Positions 8,303 to 18,429 are shown, counted from the stretch's first letter. The stretch: 64,000 bases of DNA from G963556115 sp963667375 (GCA_963667375.1 OY763323.1:62001-126000), one strand, 5' to 3'. Translations and numbers: made by a program. Notes: generated from the letters alone by a model not told the origin.

Positions 8303-8830
8303 TCAGGCAACAGCCATCTTTGATTTTGAGTTTTTCCATGAATCATACAGAGTACCTCCGGCACTGAGCAGCGAAGTACCGACATTAACCAGAGATTTCA
8401 GACTGCCGGAACTCTGACTCAAGCCAAAGTTGGCGTTGGCCAGCTGGAGCTGCGCCTGATAGTTATAATCCGCGATCTTGCGCCTGGTATCGGTATTGAT
8501 AGCATCGACATTACTGATATGCTCGGTCTCGGCACTGCTGAGGACATCCACTGGCGAACCGTTCATGGTTACATTCGCCGCACCCATACTGGTCTTGATG
8601 CTGGCGAGCACCCGATTACGCCGCTTCTCTTCATCATCCAGCTCCTTCTCTCCGGCCTCTTTGGCGTACTCTGCCTGATTGAGCAGCTGCTGCGCCTGAC
8701 TGCGCGCCATCGCCGCAGTGTACTCCTGCTGCGCCCGGGCACTCTGCGCCTGCGCCGCACTGTCGGCCAGACCGGTAACCCCGCCGATCACCGCCGACAT
8801 CGCGGTTATCACCCCTGCCAGTTCACACAT
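8303..8830 (-). CDS. Phage internal virion protein (T7 gp14-like)
   Basis: 175 residues. The start is taken at 8830 (MCELAGVITAMSAV, with AAGGAGGAGACCA before it); the longer open frame upstream overlaps the previous gene. An N-terminal small-residue hydrophobic helix (about 6-22) is followed by an Ala/Gln-rich helix (AAQAQSARAQQEYTAAMARS), then GAANVTMNGSPVDVL and a Gly/Ser-rich tail, the signature layout of gp14-type ejection proteins that form the outer-membrane pore during DNA injection. Its ATG overlaps the gp13-like stop by 8 bases. The gp15/gp16 partners usually found next are absent. Confidence 0.75.
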   Translation of the reverse strand: MCELAGVITAMSAVIGGVTGLADSAAQAQSARAQQEYTAAMARSQAQQLLNQAEYAKEAGEKELDDEEKRRNRVLASIKTSMGAANVTMNGSPVDVLSSAETEHISNVDAINTDTRRKIADYNYQAQLQLANANFGLSQSSGSLKSLVNVGTSLLSAGGTLYDSWKNSKSKMAVA

Positions 8831-9314
8831 TGGTCTCCTCCTTATACTCATCATTTTTGATATAAAATCTGCTGAAGAGCTCCCCCCGCACCCCAAGCGG
8901 CTCGGGCTCCTCCAGCGTAAACCCGAGCCAGCGCAGCCAGCGCAGGCAGAGAGTATATTCACTATCCACATAATTCCCGAGTGAGCGGTACCGCCGGAGC
9001 AGTTTACGCAGCTCACTGCGGGTCCGGCGCGCCACCGCCACCGGCGCTGTTTCCATAACCGGGGTGGAGAGCAGCCAGATACTCGCCTCTTCCGCGAGCA
9101 GCGACTCCTGCGCCACCCCCCAGACACAGGCAATCTCGGAGTTTATCAATCCGACATAAGCCTCATCCGAATGGCGGTAGGAGTATACCAGCACCGAGTA
9201 TGGATCCCGCCCGCTGCGCCGGCGGATCTCCAGCACATCCTCCGCCCGCAATTTTCCACGCAGTGAGCGGATATCCCGCCCCCGGCAGCGCCGGATCTCG
9301 ATATCAACCTTCAT
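8823..9314 (-). CDS. Phage T7 gp13-like internal/assembly protein (GNAT-like fold)
   Basis: 163 residues. The N-terminal RRCRGRDIRSL and the central pattern YVGLINSEIACVWGVAQES, then a helix and LRWLRWLGFTLEEPEPL, resemble the T7 gp13/DUF2833 family of acetyltransferase-like phage proteins needed for virion assembly. The position between the gp12-like nozzle and gp14-like ejection gene is the same as in T7. AGAGGAGAATT precedes the ATG. Confidence 0.7.
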   Translation of the reverse strand: MKVDIEIRRCRGRDIRSLRGKLRAEDVLEIRRRSGRDPYSVLVYSYRHSDEAYVGLINSEIACVWGVAQESLLAEEASIWLLSTPVMETAPVAVARRTRSELRKLLRRYRSLGNYVDSEYTLCLRWLRWLGFTLEEPEPLGVRGELFSRFYIKNDEYKEETNV

Positions 9315-9330
9315 AATAATTCTCCTCTAG

Positions 9331-11406
9331 TTAAAGATCACCGACATTCACCCGGATACCGATCGCGCAGAGTGTCACCGGCAGCGGCAGATCACACCGC
9401 AGATATATCCGGTTGCGTCCGACCTCGGAATCCGCCAGTTTCGCCTCATTGGAGAGGGTATAGTAGAACTTACCGCTGCATAGAGTATACGGCGCGGAGA
9501 GATCATGCTGGAGCGAGACCCCGATATCCTTCCACTTGCTCAGATCCGTACCCCCGGTGGCACTCACCCGCACCCGGCAGGTATCCTGAAAGTAAAAGGT
9601 AGCACCGACGATACCGTTGATCACACTCATTGAGTTACGGTTGTCAAAACTGAGCGCCACCTCCATACTCGCCACCTCACAGCTGTATGGCAGCCCAGCC
9701 ACCGCCTCGGTCACCGGATACGGCAGGGTAATACTCCCGCCGGTTACCACCAGCCCCTCAATCACCGACCCCCGGCTGAAGACGGTAAGCGTCTCACCCT
9801 CCAGATGCTCCAGACCGGAGAGCACCGCCGATTCAGCACCGGCATACTCTACCGCCGAATCGAGAAACCAGGAATTGTTGATATTCCCGCCGAGCTCCCG
9901 GCTGCGCATCCGCTCGACATAGTACCTGCCGCCGCGCTCAACGGTGAGATAGAGATCATCCTCACCATCATTATTCCGGATCACCGCCGCATCAACAAAA
10001 TTGCCCCCGGTAGTCACATGACGGTGCCAGGCCCAGACCTCCTGCTCCTTGATATAGGTCAGCCCGAGCAGGACCCCGTCATCACGCACCGCCCAGAAGA
10101 TATAGTTCGGATCACGCTGCCAGCAGACCGCCAGTATCTTCACCCCGGTAAAGAGCTGCTCGGCAAGTACCGAGAGGTCATTACCGTTATACTGATCGGA
10201 CTCAAGCGAATAGAACATATCCCGGATGATATTCTTTCCCTCCTGCACAAAGAGCACGGTCGCTCCCGCCACCAGTGAGGGCAGAGGCGCGCAGCCATAG
10301 CTGGTCTGCTGCCGGACATTGACCGAGAGCGGGGTAACCGCCGAGGAATCATCCTCACCGGTCACCAGATATTCCCCACCGCCGCTGCCGACAAGGAGTA
10401 CCCCGTTGAAGGAACGGAGCCAGTGAATACGGTCAACCTGCCCGCCGGCGATCTCGAACTCATATGAATCATCCTCCTGCAGCGGATTACGGATTGAGAA
10501 ATCATCAAAGCTGCCGCTGCGCGAACCGAACATGGTACGAGGCTTGTTATCACTGCCGGCAAAGATCAGCCGCCCCTGATGCAGACACGCGCAGGTTGGA
10601 TATTCACCGGCCTCGGGGCAGGGATTACGGCTTATCGGCGGTGTCGCATCCATATCCGGATTGGTGCCGCCGGTATTGGGATCGACCCAGCTCGAACCGA
10701 CGGTGCTGTCCACCCAGCCGAAGATCCCGTTCTTCTCACGGTAGATATTATACTTTACACAGTCATACGCCTCCGGCAGCACCCCGAAAGCCAGCGTATC
10801 ACCGATCCGCGCTCCGTCCTCGGCCTCGAGCAGCTCCCCTTCATTATCATTCTCATCAACAAGGGTTATCCCGTAGTTATAATAGGTCGTTCCGGAAGAA
10901 GCGGTATTCACCACACTGATACTCTCCGGGGTCGGCACGGTATTGGCGAAGAAGATATAGGAGAACTCCCAGTCGGTATGTGAACTCCGGCTGATTTTCC
11001 CCGGCCGGTATGACGGATGGGTCAGGTAGAGCACATCCGCCGACTGAATATACTGAACCGCCTGCAGATCCTCCTCGGCATACGGCACGTCGAATTCCAC
11101 CTCAGTTCCGTCTTCTGTGGTCACCAGCCCGCTACCGGTCAACACCCGCGCCTTACCGGCGGTGAAGGCAATAATATAGGACTGCTCGGAGTTGAACTGA
11201 AAGCTTATCAGCCGCACCTTATCCGCACCGGCAGAGAAGATGAACTCGGTTCCGGAGCGGTTCGACACGCCGCCATACGGATGCGGAATAAAATTCAGCA
11301 GCTCCGAACAGGCCGCCGAATAACGTGAAAGATCCGCACGGGCATCAAGCTTCTCCGACCAGATACCGGCGTTGAACGAGATCTTGTTCAGATCGAATAC
11401 AGGCAT
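9331..11406 (-). CDS. Phage tail nozzle / stabilisation protein (T7 gp12-like)
   Basis: 691 residues, the length and opening of podovirus nozzle proteins (FNAGIWSEKLDARADLSRYS, then LLNFIPHPYGGVSNRSGTEFI). The body is beta-rich (propeller-like) with YLTHPSYRPGKI and RLIFAGSDNKPRTMFGSRSGSF, both typical of the family. It would form the distal tail tube with the gp11-like adaptor encoded just upstream. It is the largest gene of the cluster. Confidence 0.85.
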   Translation of the reverse strand: MPVFDLNKISFNAGIWSEKLDARADLSRYSAACSELLNFIPHPYGGVSNRSGTEFIFSAGADKVRLISFQFNSEQSYIIAFTAGKARVLTGSGLVTTEDGTEVEFDVPYAEEDLQAVQYIQSADVLYLTHPSYRPGKISRSSHTDWEFSYIFFANTVPTPESISVVNTASSGTTYYNYGITLVDENDNEGELLEAEDGARIGDTLAFGVLPEAYDCVKYNIYREKNGIFGWVDSTVGSSWVDPNTGGTNPDMDATPPISRNPCPEAGEYPTCACLHQGRLIFAGSDNKPRTMFGSRSGSFDDFSIRNPLQEDDSYEFEIAGGQVDRIHWLRSFNGVLLVGSGGGEYLVTGEDDSSAVTPLSVNVRQQTSYGCAPLPSLVAGATVLFVQEGKNIIRDMFYSLESDQYNGNDLSVLAEQLFTGVKILAVCWQRDPNYIFWAVRDDGVLLGLTYIKEQEVWAWHRHVTTGGNFVDAAVIRNNDGEDDLYLTVERGGRYYVERMRSRELGGNINNSWFLDSAVEYAGAESAVLSGLEHLEGETLTVFSRGSVIEGLVVTGGSITLPYPVTEAVAGLPYSCEVASMEVALSFDNRNSMSVINGIVGATFYFQDTCRVRVSATGGTDLSKWKDIGVSLQHDLSAPYTLCSGKFYYTLSNEAKLADSEVGRNRIYLRCDLPLPVTLCAIGIRVNVGDL

Positions 11407-11439
11407 ATTTCATCCCTTTCACAGCAAAAAAAATCCATC

Positions 11440-12039
11440 CTATCCCCGAGCCTGCAGAAAATCATTGTAGAAGACCTGCTCCTCATAGTTCTCATTACCG
11501 GCTATCGCCTGCGCCTGATCCCGCGCCTGCATATAGGCCGCGAGCATATTCTTGCTCTTATTGGTATCACCGGTAAGCTTTCCGGCGATCTTCGAGGCCA
11601 GACAGAGCACAAACATCTCGACAAACCAGCCGTCATAGAGATTGGGATCCGCGATATACACGATATAGCTGAGTATCGCCTCCGGTTCATCGGTCAGTAT
11701 CACCTTGCCGTTACGGGCGCGATTAATCTGGACGTCATACTCGATCTTCCGGGATTTTTTCCGGTTATCGGTATGAATTCTGAGCGGACGCAGGCAATCA
11801 TGCGGATACTGATAGGCATAGTCATAACTCGGATACTCCCCGCTGTCAGCGGCGAGCGAGAGCGCCACCTCGGTCTTGGCAAAGCCCCAGGGATGATCAC
11901 GCAGCGCAGTGCGCAGAGCCGCATCATAAAACATTCTGCACGCCACAGCACTGATATCACCGGTATCATCAAGATCGGATATTCCGGCCACCCCAAGGTG
12001 AAAAAGCGCCTGATTACAGATATCAATCGGACAGACCAT
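11440..12039 (-). CDS. Phage tail tubular / adaptor protein (T7 gp11-like)
   Basis: 199 residues. The opening CPIDICNQALFHLG and the later AALRTALRDHPWGFAKTEVALS are the hallmark of head-tail adaptor (tail tubular A) proteins, which link the portal ring to the nozzle. AAAGGAGGAAAG precedes the ATG. Neighbouring genes are capsid cement and nozzle, as expected. Confidence 0.85.
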   Translation of the reverse strand: MVCPIDICNQALFHLGVAGISDLDDTGDISAVACRMFYDAALRTALRDHPWGFAKTEVALSLAADSGEYPSYDYAYQYPHDCLRPLRIHTDNRKKSRKIEYDVQINRARNGKVILTDEPEAILSYIVYIADPNLYDGWFVEMFVLCLASKIAGKLTGDTNKSKNMLAAYMQARDQAQAIAGNENYEEQVFYNDFLQARG

Positions 12040-12147
12040 CTTTCCTCCTTTCTACAATTGTACGGCGCGGAACCGCCGGTGAACCGGTCAGAAGTACCAC
12101 CGGATTTTACAGCACACAACGATTCCGCACCCTGATTATTCAACAGA

Positions 12148-12543
12148 CTACTGCATGCGGTTATGAGCCGCGTACTGCTCGCTGCCGGTGAGACCGGCCC
12201 AGTATCTGCCGGCTGTAGCCACCCCATCGGCAACCACTTCGAAGATCAGATAACGCTGAGTAACCGCCGGCAGCTCAGTAATAAAGCTGAAACCGCGCTT
12301 GAGACGGGCCACCGCGTATTCGGGGCTGACCAGAATCTCCTCCTTAGCGCTGCCGTCTTCACTTTCGGCACTGTAAAGCTTGAAGGTCAATGCGGTAGCA
12401 CCAGCTACCGCTTCGGATATCTCGACAAAAAGATTGAGACCGCGCACCCTGCCGATACCCTTCTCGCCCATATCCAGCACCTCCGGAGTCCCGTCAACGA
12501 CACTGATATTCTTGGCAAACAGACTTGATACATCCAGTAACAT
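12148..12543 (-). CDS. Bbp16-like capsid cement protein
   Basis: 131 residues, beta-rich. The pattern LLDVSSLFAKNISV ... DMGEKGIGRVRGLNLFVEIS ... RYLIFEVV matches the Bbp16 family of capsid-decorating (cement) proteins first named in Bordetella phage BPP-1. It sits directly after the major capsid gene with a GGAGGAAGT ribosome site. Confidence 0.75.
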   Translation of the reverse strand: MLLDVSSLFAKNISVVDGTPEVLDMGEKGIGRVRGLNLFVEISEAVAGATALTFKLYSAESEDGSAKEEILVSPEYAVARLKRGFSFITELPAVTQRYLIFEVVADGVATAGRYWAGLTGSEQYAAHNRMQ

Positions 12544-12594
12544 ACTTCCTCCTTTTAAGAATAATAATTACCTCTAGCTTAACCGAGCGCCACC

Positions 12595-13611
12595 CTAGCC
12601 TACCACCCGCTCCTCGGTCGTGATAATCGCGTCACACTCCTTGATCTTATAGCCCCAGAAGCTCTTTACAGGTCTACCCTGAGTATTATCGATCACCACC
12701 GGACTGGTCTTCTTCTGTGACTGCTTGGTCAGCGCCGCCGCCACCGGAGTCGAGCAGTAGATCACAGGATTGACCTTGTCGATACTGCGCACGGCATTCG
12801 GAATGCGGTAATAAGCATCGGTAAGCAGATCGATGATGTCCGCTCCGGCACTCTCATCCTCCAGCGCCGCGACATCGATATTGGCGATACGCACCGTTGA
12901 ACGCCAGTCCTCGATACAGAGACCGAGCTTACGGGTATAGTAATCCTGATATACCGGACGGCCGTCACCGTCTGAGTTCTTATCGATAGTGCGTCCGAAG
13001 TCCTCACGCTTCACACCGACCGCGCCGCCCTTGGGGTAGATACCGTAGATCGTCTGCGGTGACCAGTTGACAACCCAGATAGAGGTGTTCGCACTCCCGG
13101 TACCGCCGGCATCGACCACGTTATAACCGATACACTCCTTATCATCAGAGAGACGGCTGTATCGTGTCGCCAGACCGTCAAAGGCTCGCGGATCCTCGGC
13201 CAGAGAACCGTAGAGCATCATATGCGCCGAGGTGTTGCCGATACCCATAATTGTCGCCTTCGACTCATCGATACGAATCTCCGCCCCTCTACCTTCAGCC
13301 GCACTGCCGTCGATAAACTCCGCATCAATCTCGGACCAGGCCTCGATTGAACCGGTGGTATCGATCTGCTTCTGCGTGGTCGACTTACCACGGGGGATAT
13401 AGTCGTTGACCATTCTGAAATACGCCGAAGGCAGCGAAGTACGGTACTTTGACTCGTGATTTTCCCCGGAATTACACTGCACCCAGCCCATATCATCCAT
13501 AAACGGATCGGACTGACGCATAAACTCGATTGTTCGCCCCAGAATCTTATCATCACCCACCAGACGATTCTTGATATCAGCCACTCTGATATGATTTCCT
13601 GCTAACGCCAT
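12595..13611 (-). CDS. Phage major capsid protein
   Basis: 338 residues. The sequence SLPSAYFRMVNDYIPRGKST, a long beta-rich middle, VYQDYYTRKLGLCIEDWRST and the C-terminal PVKSFWGYKIKECDAI are typical of the BPP-1/podovirus capsid group with the HK97 fold. It lies between scaffold and cement genes, with GGAGGAAATC before the ATG. It would form the icosahedral shell. Confidence 0.87.
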   Translation of the reverse strand: MALAGNHIRVADIKNRLVGDDKILGRTIEFMRQSDPFMDDMGWVQCNSGENHESKYRTSLPSAYFRMVNDYIPRGKSTTQKQIDTTGSIEAWSEIDAEFIDGSAAEGRGAEIRIDESKATIMGIGNTSAHMMLYGSLAEDPRAFDGLATRYSRLSDDKECIGYNVVDAGGTGSANTSIWVVNWSPQTIYGIYPKGGAVGVKREDFGRTIDKNSDGDGRPVYQDYYTRKLGLCIEDWRSTVRIANIDVAALEDESAGADIIDLLTDAYYRIPNAVRSIDKVNPVIYCSTPVAAALTKQSQKKTSPVVIDNTQGRPVKSFWGYKIKECDAIITTEERVVG

Positions 13612-13704
13612 ACTTGATTTCCTCCAAAACTATTGAATTTTCTCCGGCACTGCCCCGCAGCGCCTCCATATTCCTGACAGCATATACCGCCGCCGGAATT
13701 TCCC

Positions 13705-14451
13705 CTAGACCCCATCCTGACTGCGCATGCGTGACAACTCATCCTTATGGAACTGCTCGGGGAAGAAGATTTCGGCATCACTCTTCTCCGTACCCGCACC
13801 ACCCGCTGGCATCCTGCCGAAACTGCTCTCCGAAAGCGCGCCGTCGATATGCACCAGAAAACGGATCATATCCGGATTATTACCCGCACGGGTACTCGTC
13901 AGAAACTCTCTGAGCCGGCCGTCGGTATCAAAACGGCGCAACACCCTTTCAGCCTTGGCGATACTCTCCTTGAAGTTTCTACCACCAAGTTCACGGTCAT
14001 TACGGACTTCACGTGACCAGCGGGAGGTTGTCAGATCCCATTCATGCTGCTGCGCCCCGCGTATCGCTTCGGTTATCTGCGGGCTGAGATCTACCACCCC
14101 CTGCGCCTGCTGCTGCGAGAGACCGAGCAGCTTGAACTGTTCGGTAGCCAGCGCGAGTATATTCCGGTCGACATTTATCCCTTCCGGCAATTTGAACTCT
14201 TCATAGTGCTCGATATACTCACCCTCAGCATTCCCGAGCAGACTTTCATTGCTGAATTCGCCAGCATCCTCCGCCCCAAACTTTCCAGCCTTACGCGTCA
14301 GCGCACCGTCTGCAAACCTGCCGCCAGTCTCTCTGCCATACCCCGCAGCGCCGGCATTGTTTCTTCCTGCCGCCACCCCCGCCTCAACCTCATCGGTAAT
14401 AGCTGGGATATTATCCCTCACCTCCTGCATCTCATTCTGCTTGAACCTCAT
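13705..14451 (-). CDS. Phage scaffolding protein
   Basis: 248 residues, highly charged, no hydrophobic core. The C-terminal half (ESIAKAERVLRRFDTDGRLREFL, then TRAGNNPDMIRFLVHID) matches the conserved pattern of podovirus capsid scaffolds, which direct head assembly and then leave. The ATG at 14451 is preferred over an in-frame GTG at 14457 because GGAGGAG is better spaced from it. Directly upstream of the capsid gene. Confidence 0.75.
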   Translation of the reverse strand: MRFKQNEMQEVRDNIPAITDEVEAGVAAGRNNAGAAGYGRETGGRFADGALTRKAGKFGAEDAGEFSNESLLGNAEGEYIEHYEEFKLPEGINVDRNILALATEQFKLLGLSQQQAQGVVDLSPQITEAIRGAQQHEWDLTTSRWSREVRNDRELGGRNFKESIAKAERVLRRFDTDGRLREFLTSTRAGNNPDMIRFLVHIDGALSESSFGRMPAGGAGTEKSDAEIFFPEQFHKDELSRMRSQDGV

Positions 14452-14541
14452 ACTCACTACTCCTCCAGACTATACCTGTTACCAAAAATAATAACCGCCA
14501 AAGCCACTCCGCCAAAATCCAGGCGGAGCCGCCACCAAGAA

Positions 14542-14898
14542 CTATTCTCCGCCCAGACCGCCGTCAAAGAACCAGCCCAGCAGAATCTCGGCTACATACC
14601 GTCTTCCGGTCACCGGATCACCGCGGTACGCCTCACGGATATCCAGCAGCATCTCCAGATAACTCTCGAATTTTCCGAGATTATAATATGTCGCCTCACC
14701 GCTACTGCAGAGCGACCCCCCGGAGAGCGGGAACGCCCGCTTGAGCTGCCTCAGAACATACTCCCTGCCGTCGCGTATACTCAGCAGTGTCCGCAGACTC
14801 CGGTTGGCTTCATCCTGCGCTTCAGACGCCAGCTCCCGCCGGTACTCCTCCAGTTCCTCCGCCCCCAGCTCCAGCGGCGCCCCATCCTCTCTATCCAT
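14542..14898 (-). CDS. Bbp19-like phage head protein
   Basis: 118 residues. The core LLSIRDGREYVLRQLKRAF ... ATYYNLGKFESYLEMLLDI corresponds to the Bbp19-type pattern (start of a helix, then GREYVL and NxGxxxxxxxLL) found beside portal and scaffold genes. The start is set at 14898 (MDREDG) because AAGGGAGAAGATC lies just before it; the longer frame to 14961 lacks a site. It is the first gene of the downstream half of the phage cluster and follows the promoter at 15199-15226. Its exact role in the head is not known. Confidence 0.65.
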   Translation of the reverse strand: MDREDGAPLELGAEELEEYRRELASEAQDEANRSLRTLLSIRDGREYVLRQLKRAFPLSGGSLCSSGEATYYNLGKFESYLEMLLDIREAYRGDPVTGRRYVAEILLGWFFDGGLGGE

Positions 14899-15198
14899 GA
14901 TCTTCTCCCTTACTGTTAGAACCTGACTGTTAAAGCTTTCTCCCTCTCCGCGCGGCAGCACACCGCCTTAGACCGGCAGCACGCAGCCGTGCCGCCGCCG
15001 GAACCGGTGCAGTAACCTTCTGCACGCATATATACCGCGTGCAGGATAACTACGGCTCAGGTTATACGGCAGCGGCAGACCTACGGATTATGAGTGATAT
15101 TAAGAATGAATTTATGCCGGTATTGGGTATGATTTCGTATTGATCGCGTCAGATTCAACAAGCCATTGCGGCCAAACCAGCAATTGATTATAAAATAT

Positions 15199-15226
15199 AT
15201 GATACAGAAAGTTATTCAAAAGTCAA
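15199..15226 (-). promoter_or_regulatory. Sigma70-type promoter towards phage head/tail genes
   Basis: On the minus strand TTGACT (complement of 15221-15226) and TATCAT (complement of 15199-15204) are 16 bases apart. It points at the Bbp19-like, scaffold, capsid and tail genes, which are cut off from the upstream phage promoter by the terminator at 20122-20155. Confidence 0.5.
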
Positions 15227-15692
15227 GCGTTTTCTGGCATAAAATTCGCCAATAGACGACTTAAACCCAATTAAACCGCTATCAGCACCAAACTTACAAT
15301 ATTAAAATAATTCAGCCAAAAGACGAAATTAAGCCGATTTACAGTTAATTTCAACTCTGCAAACATTAATACCGTCTGGCCGAAAATGAAGATTCCGCAC
15401 CCTGAAACTCCCGCTCGCAGTCTAGCGCCGGTAAATTGTTTTAAACTGTAATTCAAACATAAAATTTCAACTTTATAGTAATGTCGAACTCCTTTATATC
15501 TGTTTGAATTTGCCGGTTAGTGCAGGACAGCCTCGCCTTTACCAGCTTTCACCAGACGGACTCAGGTGCTGAAAAATATACTTAAAATGCTCTAAAATTT
15601 TAGCATCGATATTAATAAAAAAATATCTATAAATTTTCTTAACATATAACATCCAGCAAACACAAGACTTACTATTTTTTAACATTTATAAT

Positions 15693-15720
15693 TTGCTTAC
15701 ACAGTTTTATACAGTATAGT
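15693..15720 (+). promoter_or_regulatory. Promoter candidate for the chemoreceptor gene
   Basis: TTGCTT (15693-15698) and TATAGT (15715-15720) are 16 bases apart, 120 bases before the chemoreceptor start, in AT-rich DNA. Confidence 0.4.
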
Positions 15721-15839
15721 AACGTATAAGTGTTACTTAACTCAAAACCTTTTACCGGGACATAAGCGCTTTCCCATAACCCACATATACACTTTTGTAA
15801 TATTTACTCGAGAGTTAAATCAGGACACAAGGACACAGT

Positions 15840-18398
15840 ATGAAAATTTCCCAAAAACTATCCGGAGGCTTCGGCACCATTCTTATTCTTATCATTCTGG
15901 TAGCCGCCGCCGCCATCTACGGCTTCACCACGGTAGCCGGGCGTATAGCCGAGATACACAGTTCGAGTATTCCGCTGCTGGTCGACACCAACGCCCAGTC
16001 GAGTGCCGCGCTGGAGGCTCATGCCCTGCAGAAGGAATTTCTCTATGCCGAGACGGTTGAGAACCGCGACCGCTTCCGCGAAGAGACCCTCTCCAAGCTG
16101 ACCGCCATTACCGAGCTGATCACCACCGAGGAAGAGCTGCTCAATTCACTCCCGGCTACGGCCCAGACCGCCGAGTTTCTGAGTCAGGCGGAACAGATAA
16201 AAAAGAGCATCACCGAGTATGTCGAGAATATCCAGCTGCTGTCGGAGAAACTCAACGCCAAGAATAAACTCGAGGATGTAATGCAGGAGCAGCTGAAGAA
16301 GATCCAGTCCGTCATCAGCATGTTCATCAGCGACAAAAATTACACGATCAAGGACAGTATCACCATTATCGATGCGCTCAAGGAGATCTATATCGCCCAG
16401 CTGCACATCAGGCTGATACTCGGCCAGACCATGGCCAGACCGGAGCTGCATCTGGACACCCCGAAGCAGATCTCCCAGTATGACACCATCATCATGGAGC
16501 AGAACGACCGCCTGCTCAACCTGATCTCGGACGAGAAGGCCATCAGTGAGGTCACCGCGCTCAGCGAGGAGCTCAAGGAATTCACCATCACTATCGGCAA
16601 GTACTTCAAGAATGAGGAACTGGATGCCAAGGAGACCACACGGGTTCAGCAGCGTATCAAACTCAAGGTCGCAATAAAGAAGATGCAGAACAGCATCGAC
16701 AGCAGACTCGAGAACATCAGCCAGAACTGGAGCGAGGTCAAAAGCTCCAATACCGCGATCATCAACCAGCTCAGCAGCCTGAATGACGACCTGCCCCGTA
16801 TCGCCAAAGCCGTCACCAATTACCTGCAGAAACGGGACGACAAATCCTTCGCGAGAATCAACAAGGTCATCGGCGAACTGCACAAGAGCGCCGAGAAGCT
16901 CAAAGCCGACTGCACCACCAGTATCGACAGCACCACCGCTCAGACCATCATAAAGAATATCGACTCCTACGGCCAGAGCACCCTGGAATGGATCAAGCTC
17001 AAACTGGATATCGAGGAGAACAGTACCCGCCGCCTTGACGCCATCACCAGTCAGGTGATGGAACTGCTCGGAACCAAGGTCAAGGGCGTGGAGACCGCGG
17101 CCAGTATCGCGGTGGCCGACATGCAGAGCTCGACCGAGACCTCACTGACCATCGTCTACGCCGCCACCGGTGCCGCTATCATCCTCGGCATCGCCATCTC
17201 ACTGCTGCTGATAACCAATATCACCCGTCCGATACGGCAGATGACCCTCCGGCTGGAGAACCTCAGCGGAGCGCAGGACGGTCTGGTCTCCTTCATGGAG
17301 CAGAATCTGGCCCGCGGCGACTGGTCGGAATTCTGCGAGGTGGAGATCTCCGCCTCCGAGCTGGAGATACTCGAAAAGATGTCCGCACGAAGGGATGAGA
17401 TCGGCAAGATGAGCCGCGAAGGCGCCCGGATGACCGGCAGCTTCCGGAAATGTCTGGAAGCGACAAACACCGTTATCCAGCAGGTGAACTATATTCTCAA
17501 CAAGGTCTCCTCCACCGTCACCGAGGTCGCCAGCAACTCCGAGCATCTGGAGACCCAGAGCCGGGAGCTCGCCGAAGGAGCCACCCGTCAGGCGGCAAAT
17601 CTGGAAGAGATCAGTTCCGCGCTGCAGGACATGTCCGGCAAGGTGGATCAGAACGCCCGTGACGCTTCGGAAGCGAGCGGACTCTCCAGCGAAGCGAACA
17701 CCTCAGGCAGTGCCGGCACCAGCCGGATGAACGAACTGGTGACCAAGATGCAGCAGATCAATGCCGCCACCGGTGAGATTACCAAGATTATCAAGACCAT
17801 CGACGATATCGCCTTCCAGACCAACCTGCTGGCACTCAATGCCGCGGTAGAGGCCGCCCGCGCCGGCAGCCACGGCAAGGGCTTCGCGGTCGTTGCCGAA
17901 GAGGTGCGCAACCTCGCCGCCCGCAGCGCCAAAGCCGCCGGGGAGACCGGAACGCTGATAGATAATGTCGTCACTGAAATAAACTCCGGCAATGAGATGG
18001 CCGGCAACACCGCCAGAGTCCTCGCCGAGATTATCGGTTATTCCGAGAAGGTCACCACCCTCTCCAACGAGGTCGCGGCCGCCTCTACCGAGCAGGCCGC
18101 CGGTATCACCCAGATCAACAAGGCGCTGCTGGAGGTCGATGACATCACCCAGCACAACGCCGCCAATGCCGAGGAGACAGCGAGCGCCTCACAGATTCTC
18201 AACCATCACGCCGGCACGCTTCAGCAGCTCACCGAGAATTTCATCCTGATGGCGGCTGAGAGTGACGCGAGCATGGATGAATCATATCTTGACGAGGATG
18301 AGAGCGAGCGGGATGAGAGCGAGGATTTCGCCGCCCTCCCGCAGCAGCGTGATAACATACTCCTTGAATATGCGGAAACCGACACTAGCCGGGAATGA
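15840..18398 (+). CDS. Methyl-accepting chemotaxis protein (chemoreceptor)
   Basis: 852-residue transmembrane receptor that would control CheA kinase. Order: TM1 (about 8-29), a very long predicted helical periplasmic sensor region (about 30-433), TM2 (about 435-458), a HAMP-like region with an insertion (about 460-540), and the methyl-accepting signalling domain with the conserved tip IAFQTNLLALNAAVEAARAG near 655-675. The acidic tail (DEDESERDESED) has no CheR-docking pentapeptide. AAGGACACAGT precedes the ATG. It lies opposite in strand to the surrounding phage genes with its own promoter and terminator. No che genes are in the window, so it must couple to a host array encoded elsewhere. 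Confidence 0.92.
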   Translation: MKISQKLSGGFGTILILIILVAAAAIYGFTTVAGRIAEIHSSSIPLLVDTNAQSSAALEAHALQKEFLYAETVENRDRFREETLSKLTAITELITTEEELLNSLPATAQTAEFLSQAEQIKKSITEYVENIQLLSEKLNAKNKLEDVMQEQLKKIQSVISMFISDKNYTIKDSITIIDALKEIYIAQLHIRLILGQTMARPELHLDTPKQISQYDTIIMEQNDRLLNLISDEKAISEVTALSEELKEFTITIGKYFKNEELDAKETTRVQQRIKLKVAIKKMQNSIDSRLENISQNWSEVKSSNTAIINQLSSLNDDLPRIAKAVTNYLQKRDDKSFARINKVIGELHKSAEKLKADCTTSIDSTTAQTIIKNIDSYGQSTLEWIKLKLDIEENSTRRLDAITSQVMELLGTKVKGVETAASIAVADMQSSTETSLTIVYAATGAAIILGIAISLLLITNITRPIRQMTLRLENLSGAQDGLVSFMEQNLARGDWSEFCEVEISASELEILEKMSARRDEIGKMSREGARMTGSFRKCLEATNTVIQQVNYILNKVSSTVTEVASNSEHLETQSRELAEGATRQAANLEEISSALQDMSGKVDQNARDASEASGLSSEANTSGSAGTSRMNELVTKMQQINAATGEITKIIKTIDDIAFQTNLLALNAAVEAARAGSHGKGFAVVAEEVRNLAARSAKAAGETGTLIDNVVTEINSGNEMAGNTARVLAEIIGYSEKVTTLSNEVAAASTEQAAGITQINKALLEVDDITQHNAANAEETASASQILNHHAGTLQQLTENFILMAAESDASMDESYLDEDESERDESEDFAALPQQRDNILLEYAETDTSRE

Positions 18399-18429
18399 AG
18401 ATCCAAACAAAAACAAGAGCAGGACAGAT

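Larger units (their letters stand above)
14899..15839. other. 940-base AT-rich intergenic region inside the prophage
   Basis: No ORF here looks coding. It carries divergent signals: a minus-strand promoter (15199-15226) towards the phage head genes and a + strand promoter (15693-15720) towards the chemoreceptor gene. The sharp drop in GC relative to the phage genes marks the edge of the inserted cargo. Confidence 0.6.

Noticed and set aside
9372..14919. Many + strand open frames opposite the phage structural genes
   Set aside because: All overlap genes with recognised products and are Arg/Pro/Ser-rich, as expected of shadow frames in GC-rich DNA.
12121..15405. The 15-mer GATTCCGCACCCTGA occurs at 12121-12135 and 15391-15405
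   Set aside because: A couple of exact 15-base repeats are expected by chance in 64 kb, the flanks do not match, and neither site has a position that suggests att or regulatory function.
16146..18155. Long minus-strand open frames opposite the chemoreceptor gene
   Set aside because: They are antisense shadows of a clearly coding gene, without ribosome sites or recognisable domains.
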